Shown here: positions 16,008 to 21,317 of the stretch, piece by piece | Layout: the number at the start of each line of letters is the position of its first letter | How positions within the stretch are numbered: position 1 is the stretch's first letter | Assembly (NCBI GenBank): GCA_051653405.1 | Contig: JBOFWC010000184.1 | Location: 1 to 21,317, forward strand | DNA: 21,317 nucleotides | Direction of reading: 5' to 3' | Source of the DNA: Proteocatella sp051653405 | GTDB lineage: Bacteria > Bacillota > Clostridia > Peptostreptococcales > Filifactoraceae | Made by a program: the position numbers and the translations under genes | Notes under the pieces: model-generated | Told to the model about the DNA's origin: nothing | What the model saw: only the letters and a program-made list of their open reading frames with translations | Databases searched by the model: none

Positions 16008-17231
16008 ATGGGTCAGTTAATATTAGATTTTACTTCAACCACTGGTATAATGAATATAACGGGTGGTGAAGCAATAATGATAGGCGTGGCTTGTGTATTA
16101 CTTTACCTTGCAATAGCAAAAGGATTTGAACCATTACTGCTTATTCCAATTGCATTTGGTATGCTTTTAGCGAACCTTCCTCTTGCAGAAGTAATGGGAT
16201 TACCTAATACTATTTTAAGCCTTCATCAACCAGAAACTATGGATGAAGCTGTGAGACAGATGCAGCTGGCAGAACAAGGTAAAATGATAGCAAGCATGAA
16301 AACAGAGGCACCAGGTGGTTTAATTTATTATTTATCTCAAGGGGTAAAAATGGGAATATTCCCACCACTTATATTCCTTGGAGTTGGAGCGATGACAGAC
16401 TTTTCTCCACTTATAGCAAATCCAAAGAGTTTACTGCTAGGAGCAGCAGCACAATTTGGAATATTCTTTACTTTTATTGGAGCAATATTATTAGGATTTA
16501 CAGCTCAAGAAGCAGCATCAATAGGTATAATCGGAGGAGCAGATGGACCTACTGCGATATTACTTACTTCAAAATTAGCACCTCATCTTTTAGGACCAAT
16601 AGCCGTAGCGGCATATTCATACATGGCACTTGTACCAGTTATACAGCCGCCTATAATGAAACTTCTTACAACTGAAGAAGAAAGAAAAATCTCTATGAAA
16701 AATCTTAGAGTAGTTAGTAAAAAAGAGAAAATTATATTCCCTATAATGGTTACTATAGTAGTTTCTCTTATACTTCCAGCAGCAGCGACACTTGTAGGTA
16801 TGCTTATGCTTGGAAACCTATTTAAAGAATCAGGTGTAACAGAAAGGCTTACAAAAACAGCTTCAAATGAGCTTATAAATATAGTTACAATACTTTTAGG
16901 AGTATCGGTTGGAGCAACAGCAAATGCCCAAACTTTCTTAAAAGCAGAGACTTTAAAGATAATAGTACTTGGAGTAATAGCATTTGGGATAGGAACAGCA
17001 GGTGGAGTTTTGATAGCAAAGCTTATGAACAAGTTTTCAAAAGATCCAATAAACCCACTTATAGGTTCAGCAGGAGTATCTGCAGTACCTATGGCAGCTA
17101 GAGTATCAAATAAGGTTGGAAGAGAGTACAATCCATCAAACTTCCTTCTTATGCATGCGATGGGACCTAACGTAGCTGGCGTTATTGGTTCAGCTGTGGC
17201 AGCTGGAGTTTTACTAACTCTATTTGGATAA
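16008..17231 (+). CDS. mmdB: methylmalonyl-CoA decarboxylase beta subunit (Na+ pump)
   Basis: This 407-residue polytopic membrane protein decarboxylates carboxybiotin and exports Na+. It carries the family's key motif GGADGPTAI (residues 176-184), with D179 as the expected Na+/proton-coupling aspartate, and the C-terminal segment HAMGPNVAGVIGSA, with N388 probably the conserved membrane Asn. IFPPLIFLGVGAMTDFSPLIANP is another strong family block. A hydrophilic stretch at about 72-103 (PETMDEAVRQMQLAEQ...), between the early helices and GGLIYYLSQGVKMGIFPP, makes it somewhat longer than the shortest family members. It is the last gene of the operon and is followed directly by a strong terminator. 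Confidence 0.95.
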   Translation: MGQLILDFTSTTGIMNITGGEAIMIGVACVLLYLAIAKGFEPLLLIPIAFGMLLANLPLAEVMGLPNTILSLHQPETMDEAVRQMQLAEQGKMIASMKTEAPGGLIYYLSQGVKMGIFPPLIFLGVGAMTDFSPLIANPKSLLLGAAAQFGIFFTFIGAILLGFTAQEAASIGIIGGADGPTAILLTSKLAPHLLGPIAVAAYSYMALVPVIQPPIMKLLTTEEERKISMKNLRVVSKKEKIIFPIMVTIVVSLILPAAATLVGMLMLGNLFKESGVTERLTKTASNELINIVTILLGVSVGATANAQTFLKAETLKIIVLGVIAFGIGTAGGVLIAKLMNKFSKDPINPLIGSAGVSAVPMAARVSNKVGREYNPSNFLLMHAMGPNVAGVIGSAVAAGVLLTLFG

Positions 17232-17245
17232 ATCAATTTCCTTTA

Positions 17246-17287
17246 AAACATTCTGTTAGTTGTTTTTAACTAACAGGATGTTTTTTT
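17246..17287 (+). terminator. rho-independent terminator of the methylmalonyl-CoA operon
   Basis: A 16-bp stem (17246-17261 with 17268-17283, one G-T pair and a 6-nt loop) contains CTGTTAGTT and AACTAACAG and runs into seven T residues at 17281-17287. It lies 15 nt after the mmdB stop. Confidence 0.93.
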
Positions 17288-17350
17288 GCTTTAAATAATT
17301 TGAAAAATATGATATATTTTACAAAAAGAAACTGAAAAGGAGCAGATAAT

Positions 17351-17833
17351 ATGAATAAAGAAATATATATTGCTGGTGGATGTTTTTGGGGCATCCAAGA
17401 ATATTATTCAAGAGTTTCAGGAGTAAAAGAGAGCGTGTCAGGCTATGCAAATGGTTATAAGGACTCTCCAACATATAAAGAAGTATGTACAGGAGATACT
17501 GGACATGTAGAAACGGTTAAGGTAGTCTATGATTCAGAAGTAGTGACCCTTAGAGAACTTATAGAAAAATTCTTTAAAATAGTAGATCCTACTCAGTTAA
17601 ATAGACAGGCAAATGATATTGGAAGTCAGTATAGAAATGGAATCTATTATGTTGACGAAACTGATAAAGTAGTTATAGAAGAAGTAATTGAATCTAAACG
17701 AAATGAATATTCAAAACCAATAGTAACAGAGGTTCAAATTTTAGATAAATTTTATTTAGCAGAAGAATATCATCAAGATTATTTGAAAAAAAATCCAGGT
17801 GGATATTGCCATATAAGCTTTGATGATATGTAG
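17351..17833 (+). CDS. msrA: peptide methionine-(S)-sulfoxide reductase MsrA
   Basis: This 160-residue cytoplasmic enzyme reduces methionine-(S)-sulfoxide in proteins. The GCFWG signature has the catalytic cysteine at C11. GYANG (32-36), TGHVETVKVVYD (50-61) and the later EYHQDYL are standard MsrA blocks. The length fits bacterial single-domain MsrA. A further Cys near the C-terminus (GGYCHI) could be a resolving cysteine. AAAGGAG precedes the ATG. A weak extended -10 (TGATATATT, 17310-17318) after the mmdB terminator could drive it. The methionine-sulfoxide reductase gene that follows after 44 nt is likely co-transcribed. Confidence 0.96.
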   Translation: MNKEIYIAGGCFWGIQEYYSRVSGVKESVSGYANGYKDSPTYKEVCTGDTGHVETVKVVYDSEVVTLRELIEKFFKIVDPTQLNRQANDIGSQYRNGIYYVDETDKVVIEEVIESKRNEYSKPIVTEVQILDKFYLAEEYHQDYLKKNPGGYCHISFDDM

Positions 17834-17877
17834 TCTTTATTTAACAGTAGATATCTAATAGTTATTAGGAGGAAATT

Positions 17878-18378
17878 ATGAGTTTTAATTTTTCAGAAAT
17901 GCTTTCAGGGCAACCTAAAGAAGTACTATATGAAGAGCTTTGTAAAATGGCAGAAGGTCTTTTTTCAGATGAGAGCGATATGATTGCTAATATGGGAAAT
18001 ATTTCGTCATTGCTTTATTTTAATTTAAAGGATGTAAATTGGGCAGGTTTTTATCTTTACAAGAATGATGAACTGGTATTAGGGCCTTTCACTGGGAAGG
18101 TTGCATGTACTAGGATAGCTATGGGTAAAGGCGTTTGTGGAACCGCTGCAAAAAAAGGGGAAATTCAAGTCGTTGAAGATGTGCATAAGTTTCCAGGACA
18201 TATAGCGTGTGATAGCGCAAGTAATTCGGAAATAGTAATTCCACTATATAAAGACCAAAAATTAATAGGGGTGCTTGATATAGACAGTTTTAATAAGGGA
18301 ACCTTTGATGAGGAAGATTCTAAAGGACTAAGCAAGATGATGGAAGTTTTGCTTCAAAAAACAAAGCTTGAAATATAG
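17878..18378 (+). CDS. msrC: free methionine-(R)-sulfoxide reductase (GAF domain, fRMsr)
   Basis: This 166-residue GAF-domain enzyme reduces free L-methionine-(R)-sulfoxide. The family signature is complete: GPFTGKVACTRI, GKGVCGTAA and KFPGHIACDSASNSEIVIP. The three cysteines C77, C87 and C111 match the three used for catalysis and disulfide relay in characterised fRMsr proteins. This distinguishes it from signalling GAF domains. AGGAGG lies about 6 nt before the ATG. It follows msrA by 44 nt, so protein-bound S-oxide and free R-oxide repair are probably co-expressed against oxidative stress. Confidence 0.93.
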   Translation: MSFNFSEMLSGQPKEVLYEELCKMAEGLFSDESDMIANMGNISSLLYFNLKDVNWAGFYLYKNDELVLGPFTGKVACTRIAMGKGVCGTAAKKGEIQVVEDVHKFPGHIACDSASNSEIVIPLYKDQKLIGVLDIDSFNKGTFDEEDSKGLSKMMEVLLQKTKLEI

Positions 18379-18384
18379 CAGTTA

Positions 18385-18473
18385 AAAATCCTAGATTATT
18401 ATTTAAAACCCGACTTCCAAATATTAGATTTTAGGTCTAACTTTTGGGGTGGCATTTAATAATCTAGGATTTT
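18385..18473. terminator. long hairpin, probable bidirectional terminator between msrC and pduO
   Basis: A perfect 17-bp inverted repeat (18385-18401 with 18457-18473, containing CCTAGATTATT and AATAATCTAGG) encloses 55 nt. It has A residues on its left and T residues on its right, so it could terminate both converging genes. The 55-nt interior carries its own stem, TTAGA (18424-18428) with TCTAA (18436-18440). The loop is too long for an ordinary terminator; a small inverted-repeat element is an alternative. Confidence 0.6.
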
Positions 18474-18518
18474 GGTTCATTTTCTATCAATGTTAAAAAT
18501 ATTTAGAATTGAATGCTG

Positions 18519-19067
18519 TTATAGTTTTTCATTGTACATTTTTTCAAAATCCATTAGTACAATGCTGCTTTCTAGATATCTAGCAAAGGTATATAGTGTA
18601 TCTGAAAGCCTATTTACAAATTTTATTAGCACTGGATCAACTTGATCTACTGAATCAAGGGCAAGAATTCTTCTTTCAGCTCTTCTACAAACCGTTCTTG
18701 AAACATGAAGGGCAGAAGATGCCATTGAAGTGCCCGGAACAATAAATGCATCTACTTTATCTATTTTTGCTAAGATTTCATCAATCCAATTTTCAAGGGT
18801 AGTTATATCTTCTTCTAAAATAGGATACTTAAAAGTACCATTTTTTGAGGTAGCAAGCTGTCCCGCTACAAAAAATAATCTTTTTTGAATTTTAAAAAGT
18901 CTTTCTTTTATTAAAGCATCTTCAATAAAATTGCTTGCAAATCCTATATTTGAATTAAGCTCATCAATCGTACCATAAGCTTCTACTCTAAGAGAATCTT
19001 TTCTAACTCTAGTTCCGTCATAAAGAGAGGTTTCGCCTCTATCGCCTGTTTTAGTATATACTTTCAT
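18519..19067 (-). CDS. PduO-type ATP:cob(I)alamin adenosyltransferase
   Basis: This 182-residue enzyme transfers the adenosyl group of ATP to cob(I)alamin, making the adenosylcobalamin that methylmalonyl-CoA mutase needs. The N-terminal ATP-binding block is KVYTKTGDRGETSLYDGTRVRKD (residues 2-24), followed by VEAYGTIDELNSNIG; the late helix SRTVCRRAERRI is also typical. I take the start as ATG at 19067 because GGAGG (19073-19077, minus strand) lies 5 nt upstream; the ATG at 19079 would put that ribosome site inside the gene. It is transcribed convergently to the msr genes and lies close to the mutase operon, so a cofactor-supply role there is likely. Confidence 0.93.
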   Translation of the reverse strand: MKVYTKTGDRGETSLYDGTRVRKDSLRVEAYGTIDELNSNIGFASNFIEDALIKERLFKIQKRLFFVAGQLATSKNGTFKYPILEEDITTLENWIDEILAKIDKVDAFIVPGTSMASSALHVSRTVCRRAERRILALDSVDQVDPVLIKFVNRLSDTLYTFARYLESSIVLMDFEKMYNEKL

Positions 19068-19079
19068 AGATACCTCCAA

Positions 19080-19298
19080 AATGCTTAAATTTTTATAAAA
19101 TGAATATTTAATATTTTTATACCCTCAAAATTACATTAAAAATCATTTATATATATTTAACAAAATAATATTAAAAAACAATATAATAATATAATAAAAT
19201 AATAAAATAATATAATTAAAATATGCTAATTTACAAAATAAGGGTATATAAGAATGGGATGTATTTTAGAGAAAATTAATTTAAAAGGAGCGTATAGT
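19080..19298. other. AT-rich intergenic spacer between pduO and the FAS1 gene
   Basis: Between the two divergent genes lies very AT-rich sequence, with an irregular run of AATAAT/AATATAAT units at about 19160-19221. It must hold both promoters, but in such composition I cannot name boxes with confidence. I see no ORF or RNA gene in it. Confidence 0.6.
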
Positions 19299-20543
19299 AT
19301 GAAACGGATAAGTATTTTTTTAGTAATTTTAATGCTATTTACGAGTTTTTCTTATGCAGTTCCAAGTAATGCCAATGAAAATGCAATAATGCATAATGGG
19401 GAAAAGATGTTTTTAATAAGAGCTTTAGCAGATGAGCTGAGTATGGATTTAAAGTGGGACAATCAAAGGAAAATAGTTAGCATAACATATAATGGTCAAC
19501 TTTTAGAAGTAAAACCAGGACAGACGATAGGAATGTTGAGTGGGAAAAAAGTTGTTTTAGGACATCCTGTGGTATCAAAAAATGGCAGAATATATGTTAG
19601 TGAGATGGTATTAAAAGAAATCTTAGGGTTAAGCATAGAATACAAAGATGGGAATGCAATTATAAAACTAGAATCTAAAAAAGATATAATAGACACAGCT
19701 TTAGCATCAGGCGATTTTGACACGCTATTAACGGCATTAAATTCAGCTGGATTGACAGATACCCTTAAAGGGGAAGGCCCATTTACAGTATTTGCACCAA
19801 CTGATAAAGCTTTTAATAAGCTTCCAAGCGGAACTGTAGAAGAACTATTAAAACCAGAGAATAAAGATATGCTTGTAAATATCCTAAAATACCATGTGGC
19901 AGATAAAAAACTTATGGCTAAGGATATTGTTTCTATGACGAGTATAACAATGCTAAATGGAGAAAGTGCAGTTATAGATGCAAAAACCAATAAAGTAAGC
20001 ATAGATGGAGCGGATATAGTTATAACTGATATTGAAACTTCAAATGGAGTAATTCATGTAATAGACAGCATTATGGTTCCGGGAGTTGACATAAAACCTC
20101 CAGCGATTATGGATAAAAAAGAAATTGAAGTAGCTACTAAAGATATAATAGATACAGCTATGGCTGATGGCAACTTTAAAACTTTTGTAGCAGCAGTAGA
20201 AGCGGCTGGATTAACGGATGCATTAAAAGCAGAAGGACCATATACCGTATTTGCACCAACTGATAAAGCTTTTAGTAAGCTTCCAAAGGGAACCGTAGAA
20301 GATCTTTTAAAACCAGAAAATAAAGATAAGCTAATTGATATATTAAAGTATCATGTAGTAGATAAAAAACTTATGGCATCAGATGTTTCAACAATGGCTA
20401 CAATACAGATGCTTGATGGGAAAAGTGCTGAAATAGATATGAAAAATAAAAAGATAGCTATAGATGGGGCAAATATTTCTCAGACAGATATAATGGCTTC
20501 AAATGGAGTAATTCATGTAATAGATGACGTAATGATGCCTTAG
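19299..20543 (+). CDS. secreted stalk-domain protein with two tandem FAS1 (fasciclin) domains
   Basis: This 414-residue exported protein has a signal peptide (residues 1-20, ending FSYA), a copper-amine-oxidase-N-terminal-like stalk domain (about 26-125) and two FAS1 domains (about 128-261 and 281-414). Each FAS1 unit carries DIIDTA, GPFTVFAPTDKAF (GPYTVF in the second), LPxGTVE and NGVIHVID, all classic FAS1 elements. FAS1 domains mediate adhesion or ligand binding; no enzyme site is known for this form. The start is ATG at 19299 because AAGGAG (19285-19290) is 8 nt upstream and a signal peptide begins there; the ATG at 19254 would add 15 residues ahead of the signal. The two FAS1 copies are highly alike, suggesting internal duplication. 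A lipoprotein gene follows after 48 nt. Confidence 0.9.
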   Translation: MKRISIFLVILMLFTSFSYAVPSNANENAIMHNGEKMFLIRALADELSMDLKWDNQRKIVSITYNGQLLEVKPGQTIGMLSGKKVVLGHPVVSKNGRIYVSEMVLKEILGLSIEYKDGNAIIKLESKKDIIDTALASGDFDTLLTALNSAGLTDTLKGEGPFTVFAPTDKAFNKLPSGTVEELLKPENKDMLVNILKYHVADKKLMAKDIVSMTSITMLNGESAVIDAKTNKVSIDGADIVITDIETSNGVIHVIDSIMVPGVDIKPPAIMDKKEIEVATKDIIDTAMADGNFKTFVAAVEAAGLTDALKAEGPYTVFAPTDKAFSKLPKGTVEDLLKPENKDKLIDILKYHVVDKKLMASDVSTMATIQMLDGKSAEIDMKNKKIAIDGANISQTDIMASNGVIHVIDDVMMP

Positions 20544-20591
20544 ATTTTTATATAGATATAGGGTATTAGTATTTAGGAAAGGGTTGATTTT

Positions 20592-21113
20592 ATGAAGAAA
20601 GTTATATGGAGTTTGATTTTTGTATTACTAATATCCTTAGTAGGGTGCAATACACCAGATATTAAGCCAGATCAGGAAATTAAAAAAAGTATAAATCTAT
20701 ATTATCCGAATATAGATGATGAAAAATACTATTATAAAACTGTAGAGCTTAATATTATGGAAGATAAAGATATTATTCCTGCTATAGTAGATGCATATAA
20801 GGAAAATGTATTAAGTGGGACAGAACTTGTAATGACCGAGAATGCAGATATAAACAATGTTGAGGTTACCGAATCTGGAGTTTTAAAAATAGATTTTAAC
20901 CGTAGTTTTGTGGATGAGATGAATGCAGGTTCAAGTTATGAGGAGATGATAATTCATAGTATAGTAAATACGTTTGGAGAATATTATGAAGCTGATAAAG
21001 TGGAAATAACAATAGAGAAAAAGCCATATACATCTGGACATATTGAATTTGAAAAAGGGGAATATTTGACTCCAGATTATACAAATATAGTTTGTGTAAA
21101 CAATGTTTGCTAA
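20592..21113 (+). CDS. GerMN-type lipoprotein
   Basis: This 173-residue lipoprotein has a signal peptide and lipobox LVGC with the lipidated cysteine at C19, so it is expected on the outer face of the cell membrane. The mature part resembles the GerMN domain (sporulation/spore-germination protein GerM family): VELNIMEDKDIIPAIVDAY, then VTESGVLKIDFNRSFVDEMNAGSSYEEMIIHSIVNTFGEY. Such domains also occur outside sporulation, so a spore role is not proven. AGGAAAGGG lies about 8 nt before the ATG. It is probably co-transcribed with the FAS1 gene upstream. No clear terminator follows. Confidence 0.75.
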   Translation: MKKVIWSLIFVLLISLVGCNTPDIKPDQEIKKSINLYYPNIDDEKYYYKTVELNIMEDKDIIPAIVDAYKENVLSGTELVMTENADINNVEVTESGVLKIDFNRSFVDEMNAGSSYEEMIIHSIVNTFGEYYEADKVEITIEKKPYTSGHIEFEKGEYLTPDYTNIVCVNNVC

Positions 21114-21140
21114 ATTATTGAGAATATTTACTAATAAGTA

Positions 21141-21169
21141 TTGATTTTTAAAAAACTATGAGTTATAAT
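21141..21169 (+). promoter_or_regulatory. promoter of the glutathione-peroxidase-like gene
   Basis: TTGATT (21141-21146) and TATAAT (21164-21169) are separated by the ideal 17 bp, about 58 nt upstream of the ATG. Confidence 0.7.
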
Positions 21170-21227
21170 GTTAAAAAGAAAAAATAAATATATTATAAAA
21201 ATAAAGTAAAAACAGGAGGACTTAGAC

Positions 21228-21317
21228 ATGGTTTACAATTACAAAGTGTCAGATGTGGAAGGCAAAGAAATTTCTTTAGAGGAATACAAAGGCAAAGTAC
21301 TTCTTATAGTTAATACA
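21228..21317 (+). CDS. glutathione peroxidase-like thiol peroxidase, 5' part only
   Basis: Only the first 30 codons are in the window; the gene runs off the right edge. The translation has the glutathione-peroxidase family opening: an N-terminal YNYKVSDVEGKEISLEEYKGKVLLIVNT, where GKVLLIVN is the strand that precedes the catalytic Cys/Sec segment (normally VNVAS-x-C/U). The active-site residue is just beyond the edge, so Cys versus selenocysteine cannot be decided here. GGAGGA lies 7 nt before the ATG. Such enzymes reduce peroxides with thioredoxin or glutathione, in keeping with the nearby msr genes. Confidence 0.8.
   Translation, partial: MVYNYKVSDVEGKEISLEEYKGKVLLIVNT

Noticed and set aside
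16583..17236. 217-codon ORF opposite mmdB
   Set aside because: It is a shadow frame of a well-supported membrane gene, with low-complexity Ser/Ile/Pro content and no ribosome site.

Overview
This window looks like the chromosome of a low-GC, Gram-positive, probably anaerobic Clostridia-type bacterium (Bacillota). The evidence is the AT-rich sequence, strong GGAGG-type ribosome sites, some TTG starts, two secreted proteins with 'copper amine oxidase N-terminal' (stalk) domains, and a sodium-pumping methylmalonyl-CoA decarboxylase operon. The genus cannot be named from the sequence.

Region 1 (1-1690) is a CRISPR array of 26 repeats of 30 bp and 25 spacers of 34-36 bp. The left 24 repeats are identical and the last two are decayed, so the leader and any cas genes should lie left of base 1; none are in the window. 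Region 2 (1740-3513) holds three small plus-strand genes (a TPR protein, a four-helix membrane protein and a YbaK/ProX-type deacylase), then an unrecognised minus-strand ORF that may be a gene remnant, and a hairpin terminator. Region 3 (3514-8531, minus strand) is a tight three-gene unit: a LacI-type regulator, a secreted DUF4127 protein and a large secreted stalk-domain protein. A zinc-dependent sugar/polyol-type dehydrogenase is transcribed divergently from it (8745-9770).

Region 4 (9771-17290) is the functional core. A structured leader precedes eight tightly packed genes: the catalytic and B12-binding subunits of a split methylmalonyl-CoA mutase, the GTPase chaperone MeaB, methylmalonyl-CoA epimerase, and the four subunits (alpha, delta, gamma/biotin carrier, beta) of a Na+-translocating methylmalonyl-CoA decarboxylase. 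Together they convert succinyl-CoA to propionyl-CoA plus CO2 while exporting Na+. A strong terminator ends the operon at about 17287.

Region 5 (17291-21317) has msrA and a free-methionine-(R)-sulfoxide reductase (methionine oxide repair), an unusual long hairpin, and a convergent PduO-type cobalamin adenosyltransferase that would make the mutase cofactor. After an AT-rich spacer come a secreted stalk plus double-FAS1 protein, a GerMN-type lipoprotein, and the start of a glutathione-peroxidase-like gene cut by the window edge.

The best candidates for something undescribed are the mutase-operon leader (a good promoter, a fold resembling an aptamer and a terminator-like hairpin before the first gene), the polarity of the CRISPR spacers, and the regulator-DUF4127-stalk protein unit. 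No complete new defence system is visible.
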